Shown here: piece after piece, positions 1 through 8,831 of the stretch
Layout of the letters: each line of letters opens with the position of its first letter
How positions within the stretch are numbered: position 1 is the first letter of the stretch
From: an uncultured delta proteobacterium
Lineage (GTDB): Bacteria; Desulfobacterota; Desulfovibrionia; Desulfovibrionales; Desulfovibrionaceae
Assembly: GCA_903835685.1 (NCBI GenBank)
Contig: CAILNX010000044.1
Coordinates: forward strand, 1 to 60,919
Direction of reading: 5' to 3'
Length of the DNA: 60,919 nt
Program-made: the position numbers and the translations under genes
The notes under the pieces: model-generated
What the model was told of the DNA's origin: nothing
The model's input: the letters and a program-made list of their open reading frames with translations, nothing else
The model's database searches: none

Positions 1-371
1 ACCGTGAGTGGCTGGTCGAAAAGAATGGTTTTCTCAGCCCCTTACAGCTCCGACAGCACCGGCTGAATCAAGAGGTGTTCCCGATGGCGGCGTAAGAAAG
101 TCTTGTGTCCAGGAAACCGGGTGCGGTACAGTCTTCACTCATGCTGGACCCCCGCAAGCAGCCTGCCGTTCGCACCATTTGATCCTGTCCGGGGGATTAC
201 CCCTTTTTTGGCCACAGTGCATCCCCCCGGATGCAAGGACCGGAGGATCAGGCAAGAACTTCGGAGAATCTTGACCCGGCCGAGGCCAGGCGCGGCAAGG
301 TGTGGGCCTTAAGCCGGAACCGCCGCTCTTCAGACTGCCATGTCCTGGCGCGGGCCTTCAGTCCGGCGGGT
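1..371. other. Left-edge region without a confident gene
   Basis: No convincing complete gene is seen. A short open frame runs in from the left edge on the plus strand (about 3-92) and ends in TAA. It would encode roughly 29 residues that could be the C-terminus of a truncated protein, possibly a transposase, but I cannot identify it. A GGGG-ATTA-CCCC stem followed by six T residues near 192-208 could be a weak terminator for that frame. The rest shows no recognisable protein or RNA. Confidence 0.4.
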
Positions 372-935
372 CTACTGGATGATGGCGCTGCGGAAGGCCG
401 TGGCCACCTGGTCCGCCAGGGGTTCGTACTTGGTCTCGTCCTTGCCCGGAAGCGCGAAGCAGAACACCGTGACCCCTCCGCCCGAGAAAAAGGCCTGGGT
501 GACGACCACGGTGTTGGTGGAGGTGTCCCGGACCTTAAGCCGGAAGAAGTCCTGCTCCCGCTTGAGGCTCTCCTGCTTGATGCTCCCGCTGCTCACGTCC
601 GAGCCGGAAAGGACCAGGTCCAGAAAGCGGATGTCCGCGCTGTTCTCCGCGCGCAGAACGGCCAGAACCGGCAGATCCTTGGCCCCCACGGGCGCGTAGG
701 CCGCGCACAGGGTGCGGCGCTCGACCTTGATCTTGTGCACGATGAACTCGAAAATCTTGCGTTCGGTGGCCTCGCTGGCCCGCTCCCAGTCCGCCGGGAT
801 GGAAATTTTGGTCCCGGGCACGCAGCGCGGGGCCATGATCTCTTTCAAGGCCGGAAGCGGGGCGGGCTGCATGGTGGCGCAGGAGGTCAGGGCCAGGAGG
901 AGAGCCAGGGCCGCGAAAAGGGAGAGTTTGTGCAT
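372..935 (-). CDS. Putative lipoprotein of unknown function
   Basis: I do not recognise the family. The start at 935 gives an N-terminus MHKLSLFAALALLLALTSC, a classic lipoprotein signal with lipobox LTSC, so the mature protein should be anchored to a membrane facing the periplasm. An upstream in-frame start would place 12 extra residues before the signal and is less likely. The mature part is about 170 residues, has a conserved-looking core without metal-binding or catalytic motifs, and ends in a probable amphipathic helix. It is the last gene of a minus-strand series that starts with nrdJ and continues with the methyltransferase 46 bp upstream. Function unknown. Confidence 0.75.
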   Translation of the reverse strand: MHKLSLFAALALLLALTSCATMQPAPLPALKEIMAPRCVPGTKISIPADWERASEATERKIFEFIVHKIKVERRTLCAAYAPVGAKDLPVLAVLRAENSADIRFLDLVLSGSDVSSGSIKQESLKREQDFFRLKVRDTSTNTVVVTQAFFSGGGVTVFCFALPGKDETKYEPLADQVATAFRSAIIQ

Positions 936-980
936 GGAGGCCATATACAGCGGCGGGGCAGCGGACGGCAAGCCCGGAGT

Positions 981-1766
981 CTAGGCTGGCCGCACCCCTT
1001 CCATGAACAACGAATCCGGCTTGCGCACCGCCCCGTCCCCCCCCACATCCAGGCAAAAGGCTGCGAACTCCGGGATGCCCGACTCCTGGGCCGTGACCAC
1101 GCGCACCTCTTCAAACCCGGCCGCCCGCATGAGCCGCCCCAGGGAGAAGCGGTCGTACATCCATTGGTGCGCCTCGCCGCTGGTGCGAAAGGCCCCGACC
1201 TCGGCCGGGGTCAGGTCCCTCTCGTCGATCTCCGGGATGGCCCGCACGGCAGCGGCATTGGCCGGGTCGCGCAAGCGGGTGAGGGTCTCCCGGGCCTCGG
1301 CCCCGGCCCGGGCCAGGACAAAGGATTCGGCGGGCATGGGATCTTTCAAAAAGGCCCGGAACATGCGGCCGCCCGGGAACACCCGGACCAGTTGGTCCAG
1401 CATCTCCAGCAGGAGCCAGTCGTACTGGGCCTCGGCCTCGCGGTCCCCGGCCAGGGCCTTGTCCAGGCGCTTTAAGTACAGCCGGGCCATGGCCTCCAGG
1501 TCGGGCACGGCCACGCGCAGAATCCCGCCGGGCGCAAGCACCCGCAGGCATTCGGCCAGGAACCCCGGGGCTGCGCTGGCCGGGAAATGCTCCAAGAGAT
1601 GGGAGTGGTACACGGCGTCAAAGGAGGCCTCGGCAAAGGGCACGCCCCGGGTCAGGTCACAGGTCTGGACGCCCGGTCCCTGGGCCTTGAAATCCACGTT
1701 CACCCAGTCCGGGTGGAAGCGGGCGCCGCAGCCGAGGTTCAGGAGACGGGGAGAGGATGCGGGCAT
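981..1766 (-). CDS. Class I SAM-dependent methyltransferase
   Basis: The 261-residue protein begins with LLNLGCGARFHPDWVNVDF (residues about 8-26), the glycine-rich SAM-binding motif I followed by an acidic residue that would hold the ribose. HSHLLEHFP near residue 55 matches the post-II motif of the Methyltransf_11 group that often works on sugars, lipids or small molecules. The substrate cannot be told from sequence. A GAGG ribosome-binding site lies just upstream of the ATG. The gene sits between nrdJ and a lipoprotein gene on the same strand, and that context does not point to one pathway. Confidence 0.85.
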   Translation of the reverse strand: MPASSPRLLNLGCGARFHPDWVNVDFKAQGPGVQTCDLTRGVPFAEASFDAVYHSHLLEHFPASAAPGFLAECLRVLAPGGILRVAVPDLEAMARLYLKRLDKALAGDREAEAQYDWLLLEMLDQLVRVFPGGRMFRAFLKDPMPAESFVLARAGAEARETLTRLRDPANAAAVRAIPEIDERDLTPAEVGAFRTSGEAHQWMYDRFSLGRLMRAAGFEEVRVVTAQESGIPEFAAFCLDVGGDGAVRKPDSLFMEGVRPA

Positions 1767-1889
1767 GGGACCTCGTTTTGAAAAAGGCCGGGAGGTCTCC
1801 GGGGAGTCCTCCCGGCCTGGATTGAGCCGGTTGTGTGCGCTGCCCGTTCAGGTCCGCGCGGGGGTGGCCGGTCCCTGTTACCAGCGCAC

Positions 1890-1918
1890 AAGAATAAGAA
1901 ATAATTTATCTTATTCTT
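1890..1918. repeat. AT-only palindrome downstream of nrdJ (AAGAATAAG element, copy 1)
   Basis: A perfect 10-bp inverted repeat, AAGAATAAGA at 1890-1899 and TCTTATTCTT at 1909-1918, with a 9-nt loop of A and T. It starts 29 nt beyond the nrdJ stop codon. The first 16 bases match 5821-5836 at 15 of 16 positions, and related sequences lie at 28767 and 54325. It could be an AU-rich terminator, an RNA-processing signal or a protein-binding palindrome. Confidence 0.6.
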
Positions 1919-1946
1919 CTGTCTTGCTCTTGTTCCGCAGCTTTCC

Positions 1947-4187
1947 CTACCCGCACTTGGTGAACGCACAGGACTTGCAAATAAAACACCCTTCCTCAAA
2001 GACCAGGATCTCCCCGCAGTCCGGGCAGATGTCCTTTTGCAGGCTCACCCCGTGCTCGTCCACCTTCTCGCCCTGCAAGTAACGGGTCTCGAAGACCCAG
2101 GACACCGCGTCCGGGATGGACAGGAGCATGCCCTTCTTGCGGAACTTGGGATGCTCGCCGCCGATGCCCTTGAGCTGGCCCACGATGTCCCGCACCTCCA
2201 CCCCGCTGCGCAGGGCCAGGGAGACCAGGCGGCCGATGGCCTCGGCCTTGGCCGTGATGGACCGGCCGGACTTGCCGATGGTGGCGAAGACCTCAAAGGG
2301 CCTGCCGTCCATCTCGTTCACCGTGAGGTAGAGCACGCCCAGGCCCGTCTCCACCTTCTGGGTGAAGCCGTAGATCACGTCCGGGCGCTTGCGCACCACG
2401 GACTTCTTGCCGTCCACGCCCTCGGCGGCCTTTTCCTGGCCGTCGCCGGTGCACAGGACCTGGTTGGCCTTGCACCCGTCGCGGTACACGGTCACGCCCT
2501 TGCAGCCGTATTCGTAGGCCTTCCAGTAGATGTCCCAGATCTCGTCCTTGGTGGCCGAGTTGGGCAGGTTCACGGTCTTGGACACCGCGTTGTCCGTGTA
2601 TTTCTGGAAGGCGGCCTGCATCTTCAAATGCCAGATGGGCTCGATGTCCATGGCCGTGACAAAGACCTCGCGCAGGTCCTCGGGCAGGAACTCGAGGGCG
2701 CGCACCGAGCCCTTCTTGGCCACCTCTTCCATGAGGCCCGGGCTGTGGCACTGGGCCTCTTTCATGGCCTCTTCGAAGATGGGGTTCACCTCGATGAGCT
2801 TGTCGTTGTCCATGACCGTGCGCACGAAGCTTAGGGCGAACAGGGGCTCGATGCCCGAGGAACAGCCGGCCAGGATGGACAGGGTGCCGGTGGGCGCGAT
2901 GGTGGTGGTGGTGGCGTTGCGGAAGGGGCCTAAGTCCTTGGCCGCGTAGGTGGAGGTGGCAAAGGCCGGGAAGGCCCCGCGCTCCATGGCCAGATGCTTG
3001 GACCCGATGCGGCTCTCGTCGTGCACAAAGGCCATGATCTCTTCGGCCAGGTTCACGGCCTCCTGGCTGTTGTAGGGGATGCGCAAAAGGAAGAGCAGGT
3101 CGGCGAAGCCCATGACCCCCAGGCCGATCTTGCGGTTCTTGTGCACCATCTCGGTGATCTGGGGCAGGGGGTATTCCGAGGCGTCGATGACGTTGTCCAA
3201 AAAGCGCACGGCCAGGTGCAGGTCCCGTTTCAGGGCCTCCCAGTCGATGCCGTCGGCCGCCTTGACGTCGTGGTAGGTGGACAGGTTGATGGAGCCCAGG
3301 TTGCAGGCCTCATACGGCAGGAGCGGCTGCTCCCCGCAGGGGTTGGTGGACTCGATCTCGCCCTGGTCCGGATTGGGGTTGTCCCGGTTGATGCGGTCCA
3401 GGAACACGATGCCCGGGTCCCCGGACTCCCAGGCCTTTTGCACCAGCATGGAAAAGACCTCCCGGGCCTTGAGCCGGGTCTTCTCCTGCTTGGTGTGCGG
3501 AGCGATCAAGGCGTAGTCCTGGTCCTTTTCCACGGCCTGCATGAATTCCTCGGTCAGGGCCACGGACAGGTTGAAATTATTCAGTTCGCCCTCGCGCTCC
3601 TTGGCCTTGATGAAGGCCAGGATGTCCGGATGGTCCACGCGCAGGATGCCCATGTTGGCCCCGCGCCGGGTGCCGCCCTGCTTGACCTGCTCGGTGGCGG
3701 TGTTGAAGATGCGCAAGAATGACAGCGGCCCCGAGGCGATGCCGCCGGTGGAGCCCACCCGGGCCTTGCTCGGCCGCAGGCGGGAGAAGGAGAAGCCCGT
3801 GCCCCCGCCGGATTTGTGGATGAGCGCGGCGTACTTCACCGCGTCGAAGATCTCCTCCATGGAGTCGCCCACGGGCAGCACGAAGCAGGCCGCCAACTGG
3901 CCGAGTTCGGTCCCGGCGTTCATGAGCGTGGGCGAATTGGGCAGAAAGCGGCCCGAGATCATGAGATCGTAGAAAATCGGGGCCAACTGCTCGGGCTGGA
4001 TGGAGGACTTGGGATACTTGGCCTCTTCCCGGGCAATGGCCTGGGCCACCCGCCAGAACAATTCCTTGGGGGTTTCGTAAGGATCGCCCTTTTCATCCTT
4101 CTTCAGATAGCGCCTTTTGAGCACTGTCAGGGCATTGGGATTCACCGTCACTTCAGGCAGATCAGCAGGCATGGGAAGGTTTTGCAT
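1947..4187 (-). CDS. nrdJ: Adenosylcobalamin-dependent (class II) ribonucleotide reductase
   Basis: This enzyme reduces ribonucleotides to deoxyribonucleotides with a cobalamin-generated radical and needs no oxygen, which fits an anaerobe. The 746-residue protein shows the NPCGEQPLLPYEACNLGS stretch with the active-site radical cysteine, the N-terminal redox cysteine in QLAACFVLPVGDSMEEIFD, and the phosphate-binding loop APTGTLSILAGCSSGIEP. The C-terminal 25 residues contain CPDCG and CxxCx(5)C-type cysteines, likely a redox or zinc tail. Length is typical of the short NrdJ form. An alternative ATG lies five codons downstream. No cobalamin riboswitch was found upstream. It is the first of three minus-strand genes. 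Confidence 0.97.
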   Translation of the reverse strand: MQNLPMPADLPEVTVNPNALTVLKRRYLKKDEKGDPYETPKELFWRVAQAIAREEAKYPKSSIQPEQLAPIFYDLMISGRFLPNSPTLMNAGTELGQLAACFVLPVGDSMEEIFDAVKYAALIHKSGGGTGFSFSRLRPSKARVGSTGGIASGPLSFLRIFNTATEQVKQGGTRRGANMGILRVDHPDILAFIKAKEREGELNNFNLSVALTEEFMQAVEKDQDYALIAPHTKQEKTRLKAREVFSMLVQKAWESGDPGIVFLDRINRDNPNPDQGEIESTNPCGEQPLLPYEACNLGSINLSTYHDVKAADGIDWEALKRDLHLAVRFLDNVIDASEYPLPQITEMVHKNRKIGLGVMGFADLLFLLRIPYNSQEAVNLAEEIMAFVHDESRIGSKHLAMERGAFPAFATSTYAAKDLGPFRNATTTTIAPTGTLSILAGCSSGIEPLFALSFVRTVMDNDKLIEVNPIFEEAMKEAQCHSPGLMEEVAKKGSVRALEFLPEDLREVFVTAMDIEPIWHLKMQAAFQKYTDNAVSKTVNLPNSATKDEIWDIYWKAYEYGCKGVTVYRDGCKANQVLCTGDGQEKAAEGVDGKKSVVRKRPDVIYGFTQKVETGLGVLYLTVNEMDGRPFEVFATIGKSGRSITAKAEAIGRLVSLALRSGVEVRDIVGQLKGIGGEHPKFRKKGMLLSIPDAVSWVFETRYLQGEKVDEHGVSLQKDICPDCGEILVFEEGCFICKSCAFTKCG

Positions 4188-4602
4188 GGGCGGGGACGGT
4201 CCTTATAATGTGGATTTGTTCGATAAAAGATCTGGCAGGGCCATTGAAAAAGAAGTCTAACGGAGTCTTTGGAGAAAATCCAGACCTTGCGAATCCGCGC
4301 CGGGCGCGGGTTTTCGCCAGCCCCCTCTGGCAGCTCCCGCCGGGCGTGGGTTTCCGGATGGCGGATAAGTTACGGCCCGGAGAAGGAACTTGGCCGATCC
4401 GGGCGGGCCGATCTCCGTGAGCCTTGTGCTCCGGGGAAAATCAGGCCGTGATTTTCTTTCCGGCCGGTATCCGCACCATTTACCTCTCCATTGTTTTGAT
4501 CTAGGGTCCCTCCCTGTTCCCAGGGCCGAAACCCAGGCGTGGGTTGGGCCGTCCGTATTTCCAGCCGTGAGGCGTCAACCCCCAACCTTTCCGAGACCGG
4601 GC
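4188..4602. other. Divergent intergenic region between nrdJ and the aminotransferase gene
   Basis: About 415 bp without a supported gene. On the minus strand, TTCAAT and TTTTAT with about 16 bp spacing near 4223-4250 could be a weak promoter for nrdJ. Two imperfect copies of CGCCGGGCGYGGGTTT lie near 4299 and 4339. No riboswitch fold, terminator or small ORF could be supported. Confidence 0.4.
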
Positions 4603-5775
4603 ATGAACATTTCCGAACGACTGAAGAGACTCAAGCCTTCCGCCACCCTGACCATCAGCTCCAAGGCCGCGGGGCTCAAAGCCCAGGGCCGGGAGATCGT
4701 GAATTTGAGCGTGGGCGAGCCGGATTTCGGCACCCCGGCCCATGTTATCGAAGCGGCCAAAAAGGCCCTGGACGAGGGCTTCACCCGCTACACCCCGGTG
4801 CCGGGCATCCCGGCCCTGCGCGAGGCCGTGGCCGGATACTACGAGCGCTTCTACGGAACCAAGGCCGGGGCCGCGAACACCATCGTGTCCAACGGCGGCA
4901 AGCAGGTGCTCTACAATCTTTTCGCCGCCCTGCTCAACCCGGGCGACGAGGTGCTCATCCCCGCGCCGTACTGGGTGAGCTACCCGGACATGGTCAGCCT
5001 GTTCGACGCCACGCCCGTGTTCGTGACCACCCGGGCCGAGGACGATTTCCTGGCCTCGGTGGTGGACCTGGAGGAAGCCTGCACCCCGCGCACCCGCATG
5101 CTCATATTAAATTCGCCCTCCAACCCCACGGGCACGCACTACACCCAGGAAAAACTCCTGCAAATCGCCGAATGGGCCAAGGCCCGGGGCGTGTTCATCG
5201 TGTCCGACGAGGTTTACGACCGCCTGGTATTCGCCCCGGCCCAGCCCGCCACCCTGTCCAAATGGTGGGAGACCAACCAGGAGCACGTGGCCGTGGTGGG
5301 GGCCCTGTCCAAGTCCATGTGCATGACCGGCCTGCGGGTCGGTTTCGCCCTGGCCCAGGCCGACCTGGTCAAGGCCATGAGCAAGATCCAGGGCCAGAGC
5401 ACCTCCAATGTCAATTCCGTGGCCCAGAAGGCCGCCCTGGCCGCCTTGACCGGCCCCTGGGACGTGCTCGAAGAGATGAACACGGCCTTTGCCCGCCGCC
5501 GGGACCTGGCCCTGGCCATCATGAAGACCTGGCCCGGGGTGATCTGCCCCAAGCCGGACGGGGCCTTCTACCTCTTCCCGGTGGTCAGCGCCTGCTACAC
5601 CAAGGCCATCCCGGACTCCGTGACCCTGTGCTCCCGCCTCCTGGAAGACGCCGGAGTGGCGGCCGTGCCTGGCGCGGCCTTTGGCGACGACCGCTGCATC
5701 CGCCTGTCCTACGCCGTGGCCGACGAGGTGCTGGAAGGCGCGCTTTTGAAGATCGGGAAGGTCTTGCTGGGATAG
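4603..5775 (+). CDS. Class I pyridoxal-phosphate aminotransferase (aspartate aminotransferase type)
   Basis: It probably transfers the amino group between aspartate (or a related acid) and 2-oxoglutarate in the cytoplasm. The ATG at 4603 gives 390 residues starting MNISERLKRLKPSATLTISS, the normal N-terminus of the AspC/AatA subfamily; the longer frame upstream has no family similarity. Motifs are VGEPDFGTP (about residue 38), the SNGGKQVLYN cofactor loop, NSPSNPTG, SDEVYDRL and SKSMCMTGLRVGF, which carries the PLP lysine. Aspartate, prephenate or aromatic substrates cannot be separated by eye. It stands alone before pgi, with an AT-rich palindrome 46 nt after its stop. Confidence 0.93.
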   Translation: MNISERLKRLKPSATLTISSKAAGLKAQGREIVNLSVGEPDFGTPAHVIEAAKKALDEGFTRYTPVPGIPALREAVAGYYERFYGTKAGAANTIVSNGGKQVLYNLFAALLNPGDEVLIPAPYWVSYPDMVSLFDATPVFVTTRAEDDFLASVVDLEEACTPRTRMLILNSPSNPTGTHYTQEKLLQIAEWAKARGVFIVSDEVYDRLVFAPAQPATLSKWWETNQEHVAVVGALSKSMCMTGLRVGFALAQADLVKAMSKIQGQSTSNVNSVAQKAALAALTGPWDVLEEMNTAFARRRDLALAIMKTWPGVICPKPDGAFYLFPVVSACYTKAIPDSVTLCSRLLEDAGVAAVPGAAFGDDRCIRLSYAVADEVLEGALLKIGKVLLG

Positions 5776-5820
5776 CCCGGGGTCCCGCACCAGAATGGAG
5801 CAGGGCTTCGGTTTGGGCCT

Positions 5821-5850
5821 AAGAATGAGAAATAATAATTTTTCTTTCTT
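5821..5850. repeat. AT-rich palindrome after the aminotransferase gene (AAGAATRAG element, copy 2)
   Basis: AAGAATGAGAAATAAT at 5821-5836 differs at one base from the element after nrdJ and is followed by a TTTTTCTTTCTT arm, giving an imperfect AU-rich hairpin. It begins 46 nt after the aminotransferase stop and lies before pgi. Terminator or shared regulatory element are both possible. Confidence 0.5.
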
Positions 5851-5924
5851 CAGTGGGATGTTTTATTGAGCGCGTCACTCAAGACCCTGGTCGAAAACCC
5901 CACGAACCCGCTGGAGGGACCGCC

Positions 5925-7280
5925 ATGACCGCCTGCCGCATCGACTGGACCAACGCTGTCATCAACGGCATGGACCTTGCGCCGTTTCAGGCCCGGGCCG
6001 GGGAGATGGCCCAGCGCCTTTCCGCCGAGGTCGCGGCCGGGAAGCTGCCCTTTCTGGCCATGCCCTACATGGACGCCCTCATCGCGGACCTGTCGGCCAT
6101 GCAGCCCTGGATCAATTCCTTCGAGCACCTGCTGGTCCTGGGCATCGGCGGCTCGACGCTCGGCGCGCGCGCCCTGCAAAAGGCCTATATGCCCGGCCAG
6201 GACCTGCCCGGGCACAAGGGTCCCTGGATCTGGATCGCGGACAACGTGGACGTGCTCTCCCTGGAAACCTGCCTGTCCCGGCTCCCGGCGGACAAGACCC
6301 TGGTGCTGACTATCTCCAAGTCCGGGGACACCATCGAGACCTTGGGCTGGTATTTCCTGGTCAAGGCCTGGCTCAAGAGCAAGCTCCCGGACTCCTGGGG
6401 CCAGCACATGCTCCTGGTCACCGACGAGCACAAGGGCTATCTGCGCGAAGAGGCCGGGCGCATGGGGGCCAAAACCCTGGCCGTGCCCGACAACCTGGGC
6501 GGCCGCTACTCGGCCCTCTCGGCCGTGGGCCTGGTCCCGGCGGCCTTCATGGGCATGGACTGGCAGGGACTGGCGGCCGGGGCCAGGGCCGTGGCCGCTC
6601 CCCTCATCTCGGCCATGTCCAAAAACGCCCTGGACGGCCCGACCCTGGCCAGCCACCCGGCCTTTGAGCTGGCCTGCTGGAACCTGGCCCTCATGGCCAA
6701 GGGCTACGACCAGCTCATTTTCTTCAGCTACATCCCCCAGTGGGCCTGGTACGGGGACTGGTTCTGCCAGCTCTGGGCCGAGAGCCTGGGCAAGGAGGGC
6801 AAGGGCAGCCAGCCTCTGCGCTCGGTGGGGGTCACGGACCAGCATTCGGTGAACCAGATGTACCTGGACGGCCCGCGCAACAAGGCCTGCCTCTTTGTGA
6901 CCAACGCCACCGCGCCCCAGGGACCGCACTTCCCCACGGACCTGCCGGACATGTTCTCCTACATCCAGGGCCGCCCCTTCGGCGACCTGCTGGAGGCCGA
7001 AGGCCTGGGCACGCGCATGGCCCTGGTGAAGACCGGCGTACCCCTGGTGGAGCTGAAAATGGCCGACCACTCGGCCAAGAGCGCGGGCAGGCTCATGCTC
7101 CTGCTGGAGGCGGCCACCATCCTCACCGGCTGGCTCATGGGCATCAATCCCGTGGACCAGCCCGCAGTGGAGCTGGGCAAGCGCCTGGCCAAGGCCCGCC
7201 TGGGGGCCGAGGGGCTGGCCGAAGAGAAAAAAGACCTGGACGCCTTTCTTTCGGGCCAGCGCCTGGTGAAGGAATTTTAA
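5925..7280 (+). CDS. pgi: Glucose-6-phosphate isomerase
   Basis: It interconverts glucose 6-phosphate and fructose 6-phosphate in the cytoplasm. The ATG at 5925 follows a clear GGAGGG ribosome-binding site and gives 451 residues, the size of the shorter bacterial Pgi. Visible motifs are LVLGIGGSTLGARAL (about residues 68-82), the sugar-phosphate loop ISKSGDTIETL, and VTDQHSVNQMYLDGP with the conserved histidine near residue 308. An upstream in-frame start adds 24 residues with no family match. The next gene, a histidine kinase, starts 9 bp after the stop, so they may be co-transcribed, although a functional link is not obvious. Confidence 0.95.
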   Translation: MTACRIDWTNAVINGMDLAPFQARAGEMAQRLSAEVAAGKLPFLAMPYMDALIADLSAMQPWINSFEHLLVLGIGGSTLGARALQKAYMPGQDLPGHKGPWIWIADNVDVLSLETCLSRLPADKTLVLTISKSGDTIETLGWYFLVKAWLKSKLPDSWGQHMLLVTDEHKGYLREEAGRMGAKTLAVPDNLGGRYSALSAVGLVPAAFMGMDWQGLAAGARAVAAPLISAMSKNALDGPTLASHPAFELACWNLALMAKGYDQLIFFSYIPQWAWYGDWFCQLWAESLGKEGKGSQPLRSVGVTDQHSVNQMYLDGPRNKACLFVTNATAPQGPHFPTDLPDMFSYIQGRPFGDLLEAEGLGTRMALVKTGVPLVELKMADHSAKSAGRLMLLLEAATILTGWLMGINPVDQPAVELGKRLAKARLGAEGLAEEKKDLDAFLSGQRLVKEF

Positions 7281-7289
7281 GCGAGTTGC

Positions 7290-8801
7290 ATGGATAAGCC
7301 CGAAATAGTCCAACAATCAGGCCAGACCCCTGGCCCGGACAAGACCCCCATGAGCCTGGGCGGTCCCTTTGACTTCGTCAAGTTCCTGTCCTGGTCCGTG
7401 TTCGTGCTCCTGGGCGGGTTCTCCCTGGCCCTGTCCATCTCCATCTCCAATTACGCCGAGACCACGCTTTTATCCAAGCAGGAGCAGTTCGCCCTGCTCC
7501 TGGCCGAGAACCTGAACCACCAGATTTACCGCCGCTTCACCCTGCCCACCCTGATCGGCTATGGGTACATCACCTTAAAAAACGACGAGCAGTACGCCCG
7601 CCTGGACCAGGTGGTGCTCTCCACCATCCACAGCTTCCACGTCATGGAGGTGCGGGTCTACGACTTGGTGGACCGCATCTCCTACGCCACCAACAAGGAC
7701 CTGGTGGGCAAGACGGAACAGGCCGGGGAAGCGGTGAAAAACGCCCTGGAAAAGGGCGAGAAGACCTATGAGATCGTCAAGCGCTCGCCCCCGCTCCTGG
7801 GCTTTTTCTTCATCCAGCCCAAGGCCGGGGACGTGGCCCTGAAAATCACCTACCCCTTGCGGGCCGAGCAGTCCTTGAGCAACCCCTCGGAAAACCCCAT
7901 CATCGGCATCCTGGAGATCACCCAGGACATCACCGAGGACTACGACACCGTGCTCACCTTCGAGCGCCTGGTGGTGGTGTCCACCTTCCTGGGCGCGGCC
8001 CTGCTCTTTTTCGTCATGCTCGCGGTGTTCCGCCGGGCCGACCGCATGAACGCCGAGCGCATCCGGGAAAAGGAGCGCCTGGAGCGCCAGTTGCACCAGC
8101 AGGAGAAGCTGGCGGGCATGGGCCGCATGGTGGCTGGCGTGGCCCATGAAATCCGAAATCCCCTGGGCATCATCCAGAGCAGCGCCGAGCTATTGCTCAA
8201 AAAAGCCTCCAAGGAGAACGACCGCAGCGCCCTGATCTTGAAGGCCATCTACGACGAGGCCAAGCGCCTGGGCCGCATCGTGGGCGACTTCCTGGACTAC
8301 GCCCGGCCCAAGAAACCCCGCCTGGACCCGGTGAACCTGTCCCTGGTCCTGGATCAGCTGGTCTTTTTCCTGGAGCGGGAATGCGCCGAGCACGGGGTGG
8401 AGGTGGCCAAGGACTATACGCCGGAAATCTTTGTGGCCGGGGACAAGGACCTGCTCTACCGGGCCTTCTACAACATCGTGAGCAACGCCATCCAGGCCCT
8501 GACCGGAAGCAACAGGCCCGGCCGCATCCAGATCACCGGCCGGGTCCAGGACCAGGTGGCCCAGTTCAGCTTTGCGGACAACGGCCCGGGATTCGATGCC
8601 CAGTCCCGGGACCAGGCCCTGGACCCCTTCTTCACCACCAAGGACTCGGGCACCGGCCTGGGACTTGCCATTGTGGCCAATATCGTGGAAAGCCACGGGG
8701 GACGGCTGGCCATCACCGACCACCCCGGGGGCGGGGCGCGGGTGGAGGTGGCCCTTCCGGCCATGACCCCCTCCCCAGCCGCTCAGATAAACGCCAACTG
8801 A
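7290..8801 (+). CDS. Membrane-bound sensor histidine kinase
   Basis: The sensor of a two-component system. Of 503 residues, about 30-54 form a first membrane segment, about 55-222 a periplasmic sensing domain, and about 223-247 a second membrane segment. A short coiled coil (ERLERQLHQQEKLAGMGRMV) leads into the HisKA box GVAHEIRNPLG with the phospho-accepting His near 286. The ATPase domain has the N box (FYNIVSNAIQA), G1 (FADNGPGFD) and the TTKDSGTGLGLAIV loop. The sigma-54 response regulator starts 30 bp downstream and is the obvious partner. The architecture resembles AtoS/ZraS-type kinases; the signal is unknown. Confidence 0.93.
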   Translation: MDKPEIVQQSGQTPGPDKTPMSLGGPFDFVKFLSWSVFVLLGGFSLALSISISNYAETTLLSKQEQFALLLAENLNHQIYRRFTLPTLIGYGYITLKNDEQYARLDQVVLSTIHSFHVMEVRVYDLVDRISYATNKDLVGKTEQAGEAVKNALEKGEKTYEIVKRSPPLLGFFFIQPKAGDVALKITYPLRAEQSLSNPSENPIIGILEITQDITEDYDTVLTFERLVVVSTFLGAALLFFVMLAVFRRADRMNAERIREKERLERQLHQQEKLAGMGRMVAGVAHEIRNPLGIIQSSAELLLKKASKENDRSALILKAIYDEAKRLGRIVGDFLDYARPKKPRLDPVNLSLVLDQLVFFLERECAEHGVEVAKDYTPEIFVAGDKDLLYRAFYNIVSNAIQALTGSNRPGRIQITGRVQDQVAQFSFADNGPGFDAQSRDQALDPFFTTKDSGTGLGLAIVANIVESHGGRLAITDHPGGGARVEVALPAMTPSPAAQINAN

Positions 8802-8831
8802 CCGGTCCAGACCGGTTTCCGAGACCCACCC

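Noticed and set aside
4188-4602. Expected cobalamin riboswitch upstream of B12-dependent nrdJ
   Set aside because: No B12-box-like sequence or convincing fold could be seen.
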